In this document: in pieces, positions 8,489-17,209 of the stretch
How the letters are laid out: each line of letters begins with the position of its first letter
How positions within the stretch are numbered: the first letter of the stretch is position 1
DNA from: Gimesia chilikensis
Lineage (GTDB): Bacteria > Planctomycetota > Planctomycetia > Planctomycetales > Planctomycetaceae
DNA length: 64,000 nucleotides
NCBI RefSeq assembly: GCF_007744075.1
Contig: NZ_CP036266.1
Location: 6,437,248 to 6,501,247, forward strand
Direction of reading: 5' to 3'
Notes under the pieces: generated by a model
Database searches by the model: none
What the model saw: the letters and a program-made list of their open reading frames with translations, nothing else
What the model was told of the DNA's origin: nothing
Made by a program: the position numbers and the translations under genes

Positions 8489-8980
8489 ATGAGTCTGGCA
8501 GAACACATTACCGCAGCCCTGCAACTTCCGACCACTGTCGTCAACATGTACCTGGATGATCTGACCGACGCAGAACTGCTGGTGAGACCCGCAGAGAACA
8601 TGAACCACATCGCCTGGCAGCTGGGGCACCTGATCCAGAGTGAGCACATGCATGTATCTGAAGTCGCCCCCGATGCGATGCCTGCGCTGCCCGCAGGATT
8701 TGCGGAACGACACACCAGAGAAACCGCTGCCAGTGATGAGCCGGCAGACTTCCTGAGTAAAGCCGAGTACATCCAGCTGATGCACGAACAGCGTGAAGCC
8801 AGTTCAAAGTTGCTCGCAACACTGAGTGATGAGCAGCTGTCGCAACCAGCGCCGGAAAAAGTGAACTATCTGGGACCAACAGTTGGTTGCATTTTTGCAG
8901 GAGAAGCGACGCACTGGATGATGCACGCCGGCCAGTGGGCGGTTATACGTCGCCAGTTGGGGAAAGCGCCACTGTTTTAA
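8489..8980 (+). CDS. DinB-like four-helix protein
   Basis: A 163-residue protein of the DinB/YfiT-like superfamily. The helix HIAWQLGHL near residue 40 and the C-terminal HWMMHAGQWAVIRRQLG near residues 140-157 carry the spaced histidines that form the metal site. Proteins of this family include thiol-dependent transferases and stress-induced proteins, but most have no known substrate. The stop overlaps by a few bases the stop of the convergent downstream gene. Confidence 0.8.
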   Translation: MSLAEHITAALQLPTTVVNMYLDDLTDAELLVRPAENMNHIAWQLGHLIQSEHMHVSEVAPDAMPALPAGFAERHTRETAASDEPADFLSKAEYIQLMHEQREASSKLLATLSDEQLSQPAPEKVNYLGPTVGCIFAGEATHWMMHAGQWAVIRRQLGKAPLF

Positions 8981-10017
8981 TTGGCCTTCTCCACCACCGG
9001 CTCCTTGAAGGGTTCCGGTTGGATCCAGCGGACATACTGACGGGGTCCCTGCGGTAATTTGATCTGCTGGCCGGGTGGAGTATTTACCGTCATACCGTAA
9101 AGGTATCCGTTCATGTCGCCTACCAGTGCGGTATGCAGAATTCGATTCTGCGGATTAAGGTGCGTGATCAGAGTCAACCGGCCGTTGAGGGCAGACGCGA
9201 TCTGTAAATCTCCCGAGTGAGTTTCCTGGAACTTCAACTCGCGGGCAAACCGATCGCGCATGCGGCCCGTCGCGCGGTAAGTCCCTCCCGTCGGGCCGAT
9301 GACCTTCTTGCCCTGGAAGAGTACGTTGCGGTCATCATAACAAATCACAATCAGGCAGCGTTTCTCATCCCCCTGGAGCCAGTTCAGAAACTTCTGACCA
9401 TGCCGATCCGCGACACTGAAAGAGTAGTTCGCATCCAGAAAGAGAAACCGATCGACCTGTTCTGAAATCTGGTCTGTCCCATTGAGAAATCCCCACATAA
9501 AACTGCCACCCCCACTGTGACAGGCCAGTGTGAGACGTGGTGTTTTCAGCGGAATCTCAGACAGGATGCTGCGAATGATGTTCTGAATCAATACAGGATT
9601 GTCCGGGTGACGCGCCCGCCAGCGTGGCCAGCTGAGACCTTCAGCCTCCAGGCAGACCAGGATCAGATTCTCCCCGGGATTCCAGGCCTGCCACTGGCGG
9701 TGCTGAGCGGCAATCTGCTGGATCTCAAAATGCCAGTCGCGTCCTTCCTGTTTTTGACAACCCAGTGTCTGTTCGATCGTATTTCCATTGGGAGTCGCGA
9801 AGAACACAACGCGAGTCGGCTTCTCGACTGCAATGCGACGGGGCAGCGGAGCGACGATGATGGCACGCACCTCAGGCTCAAGATGCTGATACGAGATCTG
9901 CTCTGCAAACCAGGGGCTGGCAGTGAAGTTCTTCCAGACTGGTTCTCCCGCTCCCAGTTCAGAGTGACACGTAAAAATAAAGAGAGTCAACAGACAACAG
10001 ATTCGGGAGTACATCAC
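8977..10017 (-). CDS. Secreted alpha/beta-hydrolase-like protein
   Basis: A 346-residue protein with a signal peptide (hydrophobic residues 6-17). The motif ACHSGGGS near residue 165 resembles a nucleophile elbow; an Asp in FLFLDANY and a His in the last third could complete a triad. The middle region alternates predicted strands and helices as in the alpha/beta-hydrolase fold. I cannot name the substrate. It overlaps the convergent DinB-like gene at the stops. Starts at 10017 and 10014 are both possible (MM). Confidence 0.55.
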   Translation of the reverse strand: MMYSRICCLLTLFIFTCHSELGAGEPVWKNFTASPWFAEQISYQHLEPEVRAIIVAPLPRRIAVEKPTRVVFFATPNGNTIEQTLGCQKQEGRDWHFEIQQIAAQHRQWQAWNPGENLILVCLEAEGLSWPRWRARHPDNPVLIQNIIRSILSEIPLKTPRLTLACHSGGGSFMWGFLNGTDQISEQVDRFLFLDANYSFSVADRHGQKFLNWLQGDEKRCLIVICYDDRNVLFQGKKVIGPTGGTYRATGRMRDRFARELKFQETHSGDLQIASALNGRLTLITHLNPQNRILHTALVGDMNGYLYGMTVNTPPGQQIKLPQGPRQYVRWIQPEPFKEPVVEKAN

Positions 10018-10188
10018 TTCTCCACTGAAATGACTTTAAGAGTGCATCCAGCTCAGAACTACGGGAGGGTAGGAATCTGAACCCGTAAATCCTAAGATAC
10101 ACAAATTCGACGGCAGGCCCTACTACGTTCTGCCAAATTTTAAGTACAGAGAGAAATATACGGCACCATAGAGGAAACGCGAAACTCG

Positions 10189-10575
10189 ATGAATCAGATC
10201 GCACTGGAAGAAATCTTTGATCACCTGGGAGAAGCCCATCTGGAGCAGTTGATCGCTGCCTTTTATCGTCGAGTGAAAACGGACGACATTCTGAACCCCA
10301 TGTACCCGCAGGATGATCTGGATGGCGCAGAATATCGACTGAAAGAATTTCTGGTATATCGTCTCGGTGGCCCCCAGCGTTATCTAAAGGAGCGGGGACA
10401 TCCTGCTCTCCGTATGCGTCACGCGCCGTTTGCGATCAACCAGAGTGCCCGAGATCGCTGGATGGAGCTGATGACTGCCGCCATGACTGAGACAGAAGTT
10501 CCCGCGGAAATTCGCCAGACTCTGGAAATGTTTTTCGACCAGATGGCAACCTTTCTGATCAACCGGGCCGGCTAA
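10189..10575 (+). CDS. Truncated hemoglobin, group II (HbO-like)
   Basis: A 128-residue globin of group II length. It carries Tyr26 in FYRRV (B10 position), the segment GHPALRMRHAPFAI with proximal His78, and Trp91 in RDRWM, the invariant G8 Trp of group II. These proteins bind oxygen and peroxide and may help in redox or NO defence. It lies 35 bp before the HIT gene on the same strand, so the two may be co-transcribed. Confidence 0.92.
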   Translation: MNQIALEEIFDHLGEAHLEQLIAAFYRRVKTDDILNPMYPQDDLDGAEYRLKEFLVYRLGGPQRYLKERGHPALRMRHAPFAINQSARDRWMELMTAAMTETEVPAEIRQTLEMFFDQMATFLINRAG

Positions 10576-10610
10576 ACGAGTAAAATATGGTTCATGAAAA
10601 AGGAATTCCC

Positions 10611-11018
10611 ATGGAACTGGACGCACGCCTGCAGGCAGACTGCCACCCCATCTGTGAGCTGACGGAATCACGACTGCTGTTGATGAACAATGCGCTGGTC
10701 GACTGGTTCATTCTGGTTCCCCACTGCGAGGAAATTGAGCTGACGCGACTCCCTTTCGCACAGCAGACCGCAATTCTGAGCGAGGTGAATCTGGTTGCCC
10801 GTTACCTGCAACAACACTGTAAACCGGATAAATTAAATATCGCCACGCTGGGCAATGTTGTCAGCCAATTGCATATTCATGTGATTGGGCGGAAACATAC
10901 CGACCCTTACTGGCCGGCTCCCGTCTGGGGACAGGCAGAACGACTCGACTATACGGAAACGCAAATCGAGCAGATTAGACAGAGTTTCACCGAATTCGTT
11001 CAGCAGGAAAATCAATAA
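10611..11018 (+). CDS. HIT family nucleotide hydrolase
   Basis: A 135-residue protein. The motif Q-L-H-I-H-V-I (Gln86, His88, His90) matches the HxHxH signature with Gln replacing the first His, as in a known small subfamily of HIT proteins that ends with a conserved PVWG. The central nucleophile His88 is kept. Such enzymes cleave dinucleoside polyphosphates or adenylylated compounds. Start chosen at 10611, 9 nt after AAGGA; an in-frame ATG at 10587 lies upstream. Confidence 0.85.
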   Translation: MELDARLQADCHPICELTESRLLLMNNALVDWFILVPHCEEIELTRLPFAQQTAILSEVNLVARYLQQHCKPDKLNIATLGNVVSQLHIHVIGRKHTDPYWPAPVWGQAERLDYTETQIEQIRQSFTEFVQQENQ

Positions 11019-11051
11019 CTCAACCTTCTCTTTTAAATATTGAGCTACAGC

Positions 11052-12059
11052 ATGTCACAATCACCAGTACGCATCGGAGTTCTCGGCTTAATTCATGACC
11101 ACGTCTGGGATCATCTGCCCCAGCTGGTGCATTCTGAAAATGCGGAGCTCGTGGGAGCCTTCGATACCAATCTGGCCTTGCGGGAACGCATTCAGAGCGA
11201 ATATGGATGCCCCGTTTATGAAACACCTGAAGAACTATTGAGCGAACAGGAACTGGATGGCGTCTTCATTTTCAGCAGTAACAAAGCCGGGGCGGAACTC
11301 ACACTACTGGCCTTGGAACGGGGGCTGCACGTGATGATCGAAAAGCCGATGGCTGCGAGTCTCGCGCAGGCGGAGGCGATGCTGGCTGCCGCTCAAGCAA
11401 AAGATCTATGCCTGATGGTCAACTGGCCTTTCGCCTGGTGGCCCCAGATGCAACATGCGATTACCTTAGCCAAAGCGGGTGGCATCGGAGACCTCTGGCA
11501 GGTGAAATACCGGGCCGCCCATGCCGGCCCTAAAGAACTGGGCTGCAGTGATTATTTCTGTGATTGGCTGTTTAATCCAGAGCTGAATGGTGCCGGCGCC
11601 ATGATGGATTACTGTTGTTACGGCTGTGTCCTGGCCAGTAATCTGCTGGGAGAACCGGATTCAGTCACCGGCCTGGGAGGACAGTACCGCCCTGCCCCGC
11701 TTGGTGTAGAAGACAATGCGCTGATCGTCATGCAGTACCCGCACGGGATTGCAACCGCGGAAGGATCGTGGTCACAAGTCGGTAAACTGACAGCTTACGC
11801 AACTGCGATCTATGGCACCGAGGGAACCTTGATTGTCGAACCGCATAAAAAAGGAAGACTGATGCTGGCAACCGAGGACGAACCTCTGGGAACAGAAGTC
11901 AAAGTCGAGTGTCCAGTGCTTACCCTGCAGACAGCGACCGAACATTTTGCACATTGTATCCGGACCGATCAAACTCCCTGGGAATTGTGTGATCCCAAAA
12001 TCAGCCTGTCAGCGCAGCAGATTCTGGAGAGGGGCGTGCAGCAGATGCAGCAAAGTTAG
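11052..12059 (+). CDS. Cytoplasmic Gfo/Idh/MocA family oxidoreductase
   Basis: A 335-residue protein with no signal peptide. The N-terminal Rossmann strand is RIGVLGLIHDH, an unusual variant lacking the full GxGxxG, and the family EKP motif is intact in VMIEKPMAAS. Likely an NAD(P)-dependent sugar or inositol dehydrogenase; substrate unknown. A TTG at 11040 in frame is an alternative start, but ATG at 11052 fits the family N terminus. A weak 7-bp stem at 12126-12159 follows the gene. Confidence 0.85.
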   Translation: MSQSPVRIGVLGLIHDHVWDHLPQLVHSENAELVGAFDTNLALRERIQSEYGCPVYETPEELLSEQELDGVFIFSSNKAGAELTLLALERGLHVMIEKPMAASLAQAEAMLAAAQAKDLCLMVNWPFAWWPQMQHAITLAKAGGIGDLWQVKYRAAHAGPKELGCSDYFCDWLFNPELNGAGAMMDYCCYGCVLASNLLGEPDSVTGLGGQYRPAPLGVEDNALIVMQYPHGIATAEGSWSQVGKLTAYATAIYGTEGTLIVEPHKKGRLMLATEDEPLGTEVKVECPVLTLQTATEHFAHCIRTDQTPWELCDPKISLSAQQILERGVQQMQQS

Positions 12060-12220
12060 GCGGCTTCTCGGCCCCTTTTGGGAATCGCCCCTTTTCTGTA
12101 CGCGTCTGGAGCCTTACAATAAATACAGGCACCCGCCAGCTTTACAGTTCGCGTGCCTGATTTGGTAATCACTACTGGATTACTGAAGAAGCCATAGACT
12201 CTAACAGAAGGATAGCAGTC

Positions 12221-12643
12221 ATGACACTTTCACATGCCAAAGCGGGTGAAGTGGTTGACATAAGCCCGCTGGGGGCAGATCTGGAGTCAGCTAAAACAAC
12301 CACGCTGGTCAAAACGGAAGAGTTCCAGGTCATTCGCCTGGTTTTAAAGGCTGGTAAGACTTTGCCTGAGCACACAGCGCCCGGCATTATCACCATTCAA
12401 TGCCTCGAAGGCCGTGTAAAATTCAACTGCCTGGGTGAATCACATGAGCTGACCGCAGGCAGGTTGTTGCATCTTCCTCACGCTGAACCACACGCGGTTG
12501 AATGTCTGGAATCCGCATCGCTGCTGTTGACGATCATTACCGACATGTCAGGCAAGCGTCCCCTGAATGCCATTGATGAGGCGGCAGACGAATCCTTTCC
12601 AGCGAGTGATCCTCCCGCCTGGAACGCAGGTAAAAGAATCTGA
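12221..12643 (+). CDS. Cupin-domain protein with DESFPASDPP tail
   Basis: A 140-residue protein with one small cupin barrel. LPEHTAPGIITIQCLEGRV (about residues 48-66) corresponds to cupin motif 1 and LPHAEPHAVE (near residue 88) to motif 2, giving His ligands for a metal. The last 30 residues carry AADESFPASDPPAW, a tail seen at the end of many unrelated small bacterial proteins and of unknown meaning. AGAAGGA lies upstream of the start. Stands alone; function unknown beyond a likely small-molecule or sensor cupin. Confidence 0.8.
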   Translation: MTLSHAKAGEVVDISPLGADLESAKTTTLVKTEEFQVIRLVLKAGKTLPEHTAPGIITIQCLEGRVKFNCLGESHELTAGRLLHLPHAEPHAVECLESASLLLTIITDMSGKRPLNAIDEAADESFPASDPPAWNAGKRI

Positions 12644-12813
12644 CCCTCTGGTCTCGCTGCTTACATTGGTGCCTTAAGAAGTGGATTGTGAAAATTCACT
12701 GATTCACCTTTCCAGAATCTGAATGAATCTTTTAGAATTCAGTCAGGGCCTGTGATCTGGTTTGAAACACCGCAGGTACCTTTCTTTCCTGAGGCACCAT
12801 TGGAGGAGCAGCT

Positions 12814-13269
12814 ATGCGCAATATCCTGTTTATTCTCGTCTGTGGAGTTCTGGTCACCAGCAGTGGAGATCGCCACTCAACTCTTTCTCCCGCCAGCGCC
12901 ACTGAGTTGGCTCCTGTAACAGCAAAGAACCAGAAGAAAAATCCTGCGCAGGAAAAAGTGTCTCAATTCATGCAGGCCAAACTGGATAGTTCCAAACAGG
13001 TTCTGGAAGGCATGATGACAGAGGACTTCCAACAGATCCAGAAAGGCGCGCAAAAGCTGATTGATATGAGTAACGCGACCCAGTGGCAAGTCGTGGAAGG
13101 TCCGGTTTTCGCTCAACAGAGTGCCGAGTTTCGCAATGCGGCTAAAGAGCTGCAGGATTATGCGAAAAAGAAAAATATTGATGGAGTGTCACTCAGCTAT
13201 CTGCATCTGACGATGACCTGCATCGCCTGCCATAAACAGATTAAAAAGACGGCAGTTGTGATGCGCTAA
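12814..13269 (+). CDS. Secreted cytochrome c'-like heme protein
   Basis: A 151-residue protein with an N-terminal signal sequence (residues 1-16 hydrophobic) and a single heme c site, CIACH at residues 136-140, close to the C terminus. A C-terminal CxxCH after mostly helical sequence is the layout of class II cytochromes (c', c556). It should be periplasmic and bind one heme. The start has a strong GGAGGAG ribosome-binding site. No redox partner gene is adjacent. Confidence 0.8.
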   Translation: MRNILFILVCGVLVTSSGDRHSTLSPASATELAPVTAKNQKKNPAQEKVSQFMQAKLDSSKQVLEGMMTEDFQQIQKGAQKLIDMSNATQWQVVEGPVFAQQSAEFRNAAKELQDYAKKKNIDGVSLSYLHLTMTCIACHKQIKKTAVVMR

Positions 13270-13325
13270 CTCGCGGCATCGACTCTTTTCACTCTACTAT
13301 CACTTCAGACAACAGAGAGACGCAG

Positions 13326-14675
13326 ATGCAGCGCGATCTACTGGAAAAACAGCTGCGGGAATACAACGTGGAACTGGTGCGGGCGATTTATGTCGGCCCC
13401 GATGGCATCGCGCGAGGCAAAGCGTTTCTGCCCGGTAGTATCGATGATGTACTCGCACACGGCCTGGGCCTGACGCAGGCCCAGGCTTCGGTGACGGTCT
13501 TCGATCACCTGCCTCCGGAAAGCCAGTTTCAACCCGTGGGTGAAGTGCGGATCTGCCCGGACATCAATACCTTTCAGGTGCTCCCTTACCTGCCAGGCCA
13601 TGCGCGGATGATCTCTAACCTGAATACGATCCAGGGAGATCCCTGGGAACTCTGTCCGCGACATTTACTGCAGACGTTTCTCGACAGACTTTCTGAACGC
13701 GGACTGGTCCTCAGAGCGGCCTTTGAAAACGAGTTTACCATCTATCGCAATGTGAATGGCAACTGGGAGCCCCTCGATCAGACGAACTGCTTCAGTTCCG
13801 CAGCCATGGATATGGCCAGCCCCTACATACTGCCAATGCTCTCTGCACTGGAACAGCAGGGCGTGCAGGTTGAGAAGTATTACCCGGAAGCGGGCCATGG
13901 TCAGCATGAAATCCCCATTCGCCATCAGGCCGGAATGCTTTCCGCAGACCAGCAGGTCATTTTCAAAGAAACGGTGCGCGGCGTCGCCCTGGCGAATGAT
14001 TTCCGGATTTCCTTCATGCCTAAAGCCTCACCTGATTCAGCCGGAAATGGCTGTCATATCCATTTCAGCCTCTGGGATAAAGAGAGCGAACAGAATCTGT
14101 TCTACGATCCCAATGCCGCTTTTGGACTTTCAGAACTGGCGCTGCAGTTCACAGCAGGAGTTCTGAATCACCTGCCGGCAGTCATGGCGTTTACCGCACC
14201 GACAACCAATTCCTACAGTCGATTTGTCGAACGTTGCTGGAGTTCCTGTTATGCCTCCTGGGGACCTGACAATCGCGAAGCAACGCTCCGTGCAGCCTCC
14301 GGATTTCTGGGACAGGAATCCGCCACTGTCAATGTAGAATTCAAACCCTCTGATCCGACATGCAATCCTTACCTGGCGCTCTCAGCACTGCTCTGTGCCG
14401 GCCTGGACGGAATCGATCAGGGTGCTTCTCCCGGCGAACCAGTCATGACCGATCCGGCATTATTGAGCGAAGCCGAACGAGAATCGCGCGGCATGAGGCG
14501 TTATCCCTCTGATCTGTCGGTATCATTGTCTGCCCTGGAAGCAGACTCCCTGTTTCAACGCCAATTCGGTGAATCACGGATTCAAGACTACCTCACAATG
14601 AAGCGCGCGGAGATTGAAATGATCAATTCTCTGGAACACGCCGCGGAACAGACAGCCTACCTATTCCGCTTTTAA
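13326..14675 (+). CDS. Glutamine synthetase family ligase
   Basis: A 449-residue protein of GS type I length. Visible catalytic landmarks include ENEF near residue 137 (metal ligands), GNGCHIHFSLW near residue 240 (the GxGxHxHxS motif), a Tyr/Arg loop TTNSYSRFVERCW, and PDNREATLR. In the final motif, VEFKPSDPTCNPYLALSAL, the usual E-x-R is E-x-K. Family members with such divergence often ligate glutamate to amines or polyamines instead of ammonia (GlnA3/GlnA4, PuuA), so glutamine synthesis should not be assumed. A FadR-type regulator gene follows 163 bp downstream on the same strand. Confidence 0.85.
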   Translation: MQRDLLEKQLREYNVELVRAIYVGPDGIARGKAFLPGSIDDVLAHGLGLTQAQASVTVFDHLPPESQFQPVGEVRICPDINTFQVLPYLPGHARMISNLNTIQGDPWELCPRHLLQTFLDRLSERGLVLRAAFENEFTIYRNVNGNWEPLDQTNCFSSAAMDMASPYILPMLSALEQQGVQVEKYYPEAGHGQHEIPIRHQAGMLSADQQVIFKETVRGVALANDFRISFMPKASPDSAGNGCHIHFSLWDKESEQNLFYDPNAAFGLSELALQFTAGVLNHLPAVMAFTAPTTNSYSRFVERCWSSCYASWGPDNREATLRAASGFLGQESATVNVEFKPSDPTCNPYLALSALLCAGLDGIDQGASPGEPVMTDPALLSEAERESRGMRRYPSDLSVSLSALEADSLFQRQFGESRIQDYLTMKRAEIEMINSLEHAAEQTAYLFRF

Positions 14676-14838
14676 CCACTCACATGCCTGTATCGATAAC
14701 CACTACCTCCGCAGACTTTTTTCGCGGTTGTGTTGATTTTCTATTAATTTCTCATCAGCATATGGTTACTCGATGACGCTCACTCAATTGTGCCCCACCA
14801 GAGCCTTTCACTCCCCGTTGAACCTTGAGAAGTGAAAC

Positions 14839-15606
14839 ATGCCAGATCCGACTGACCTATTGAACTCTGATAGCTGGGCAACCTCTTTTCCCAAAAGCTC
14901 AGAAATCGCAGAACAAATCTGCCTCCGCATCCAGAGAGAGAAGCTGGTCCCCGGCAGTTATCTGGGAACTGTCGAAAAGCTGACTGAAGAATTCGGCGTG
15001 TCTCGCTCAGTGATTCGTGAAGCTGTCGGAAACTTACGCGGACTGGGAGTCATCACCGGTCGCCCCAAGGTGGGCCTTTCCGTGGCAGAGGGAGATATTC
15101 AATCAGTCTTGCGCAAAGTTCTGGTTCCTCAGACAACGTGTGAAAAAGGCTGGCGGGAAGTGGCCCAGTTGCGCGTGGTGATCGAGCTCGGTTCCATTCC
15201 GATGGTAATTCAGAATATCACAGAATTGCAACTGGATCGACTGCAGGAGATTGTTGACGAGCAACATCTGCTGCTGGAGAACGATCAGCTGTCAGACGGA
15301 CTGCTCCTGAAAAAGTTTGTCGAAAAAGATCTGCTGTTCCACGAAGCCCTCCTGCAGGCTGCTAACCAGGAACTGATCACACAGTTCCACCAGGTATTGA
15401 TGAAGTATTTTCAACAGGGAATCGACTTCTTCCCGTTACCGACATTCCAGATGGTAGACGAACACCAGGCCGTCGTTGATGCGCTCCGAGATCGCGACTG
15501 CAATTTAACCATCCAGAGTCTGACAGCGCATCTGAAACCGATTCATTCGATGCTGAATACACTCGAAGTTTCAGATGCATCCCCGTCTGACGATTCCTTC
15601 GAATAA
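14839..15606 (+). CDS. GntR family (FadR-like) transcriptional regulator
   Basis: A 255-residue protein. A winged helix-turn-helix occupies about residues 22-85, with the GntR recognition helix in EFGVSRSVIREAVGNLRGLGVI. The helical C-terminal part (about 95-235) is of the FCD effector-binding type, with spaced Asp/His residues (for example LFHEALL and DEHQAVVDAL). It is a cytoplasmic, ligand-responsive repressor or activator. Nearest likely targets are the glutamine-synthetase-like gene upstream or the secreted glycosidase-like gene 36 bp downstream; no operator was identified. Confidence 0.88.
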   Translation: MPDPTDLLNSDSWATSFPKSSEIAEQICLRIQREKLVPGSYLGTVEKLTEEFGVSRSVIREAVGNLRGLGVITGRPKVGLSVAEGDIQSVLRKVLVPQTTCEKGWREVAQLRVVIELGSIPMVIQNITELQLDRLQEIVDEQHLLLENDQLSDGLLLKKFVEKDLLFHEALLQAANQELITQFHQVLMKYFQQGIDFFPLPTFQMVDEHQAVVDALRDRDCNLTIQSLTAHLKPIHSMLNTLEVSDASPSDDSFE

Positions 15607-15642
15607 ATTCATTCTGCCCAACCAGAGACGAGGTCCGCCACC

Positions 15643-17061
15643 ATGAAGATCCTCTGCCTGTGTGCTGTTTTGCTGCTTCCTGCCTGGTCTGCTGTTTTCG
15701 CTCAAGAGCCGGTTCGCGAGATTGGTTCCCGCCGGGAACTGTTTGTCGATCGCTTTCTGGTCGGTGAGTTGATCGACACAGAACTCAAGCTGCATACACC
15801 ACAGCTCAAGCCGGCAGTTGATCCGCCACGTCCGCACGGTCATTATGCAACGGTTCTCAAAGCAGATGATCAATTTCAGTTTTATTATCGGGGCGATACC
15901 CAACCGGGCAATCACTGGAAAAAAGGCTGGGAACAATATCATGACGGCGAAGTCACGCTGTATGCGGAAAGTAAGGATGGGATTCACTGGACCCTGCCAG
16001 ACCTGGACATCTACCCGGATCATCCCACCTTCCCTGCAGGTAACGTGGTCCTGATGAATGAATTTCTGGTGAATCACAACTTCACTCCCTTCATCGATAC
16101 CCGACCCGGCGTACCTGAGACCGAAAAATATAAGGCGCTGGGTGGGCTCGCTTATCAGCCGAATCAGCATCTCGAAGTCCGCAAACGCCGGGGACCGGGA
16201 GGCCTGAAAGCGTTTGTCTCTCCGGATGGAATTCACTGGAAACCGCTGCAGGCGGAACCGGTGATTCCCGAAGCGTGGGGCAAGTACTTCGATTCACAGA
16301 ACTACGCTTTCTGGTCTGAGAGCGAGCAGGCGTACGTCTGTTATTTCAGACGGTTCATCAAAGGTTATCGTGGTATTGCCCGCACGACATCGCAGGATTT
16401 CATTCACTGGACTCCCTTCCAGGAAATGTACGCCAATCTTCCCAACGAACATCTCTATACCCCCTGCACGCAGCCCTACTTTCGTGCGCCGCACATTTAC
16501 TTCGCGCTCCCCACCCGCTTCATGGCCAAACGGGGTTCTGCAACCGACATTCTCTTTATGAGTGCCCGTGGTTCCGCTCCCTTCGATCGGGAATTCACCC
16601 AGTCATTCATTCGTCCCGGGATTGGTCAGGATGGCTGGGCGAACCGTGCGAACTACGCCGCTATCGGCATTCATCAGACCGGCCCTGCAGAGATGTCACT
16701 GTTCCTGACAGGGGGCCGACGTTATACACTTAGACTGGACGGTGTCGCCTCCGTGAATGCCCCGCTGGAAGGTGGGACGCTGATCACCAAACCGCTGACC
16801 TTCACAGGTAACGAACTGGAGATCAATTATTCAACCAGTGCTGCCGGACAGATTCAGGTGGAAATCCAGGATGCTCAAGGAAATCCCCAGCCCGGCTTCA
16901 CGCTGGCCGACTGCGAACCAATTTATGGCGACCATATTGCCCGTACCGTGCGTTGGAAGGAGGGGACTGATGTTTCCTCCCTCTCGGGAAAGCCGGTCCG
17001 TCTGCGCTTTGTGATGCACGATGCCGACCTCTATGCTTTGAAATTCAATCCCGCCCGGTAG
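15643..17061 (+). CDS. Secreted beta-propeller glycoside-hydrolase-like protein
   Basis: A 472-residue protein with a clear signal peptide ending FAQ near residue 21. The sequence carries repeated propeller-type phrases (YAESKDGIHWTLP, VSPDGIHWKPL, TTSQDFIHWTPF) that resemble GH32/GH43/GH130-like five-bladed propellers, followed by a beta-rich C-terminal domain. It probably acts on extracellular polysaccharide, but catalytic acids cannot be assigned by eye. It follows the GntR gene by 36 bp and may share its transcript. Confidence 0.65.
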   Translation: MKILCLCAVLLLPAWSAVFAQEPVREIGSRRELFVDRFLVGELIDTELKLHTPQLKPAVDPPRPHGHYATVLKADDQFQFYYRGDTQPGNHWKKGWEQYHDGEVTLYAESKDGIHWTLPDLDIYPDHPTFPAGNVVLMNEFLVNHNFTPFIDTRPGVPETEKYKALGGLAYQPNQHLEVRKRRGPGGLKAFVSPDGIHWKPLQAEPVIPEAWGKYFDSQNYAFWSESEQAYVCYFRRFIKGYRGIARTTSQDFIHWTPFQEMYANLPNEHLYTPCTQPYFRAPHIYFALPTRFMAKRGSATDILFMSARGSAPFDREFTQSFIRPGIGQDGWANRANYAAIGIHQTGPAEMSLFLTGGRRYTLRLDGVASVNAPLEGGTLITKPLTFTGNELEINYSTSAAGQIQVEIQDAQGNPQPGFTLADCEPIYGDHIARTVRWKEGTDVSSLSGKPVRLRFVMHDADLYALKFNPAR

Positions 17062-17209
17062 TGTGAAGCCTCACCAGAGTCTTGTACCTGCTCCAGATTT
17101 GCACAAAAAACGGAAATGCTGTCTTGCCATCGGTTTTGAGTCTTCCTGAGAGTCGGTATGCTTAGGGTCAGAAGACTTTTTTTGCTACTTATGCTTGAAG
17201 GATCAAACC

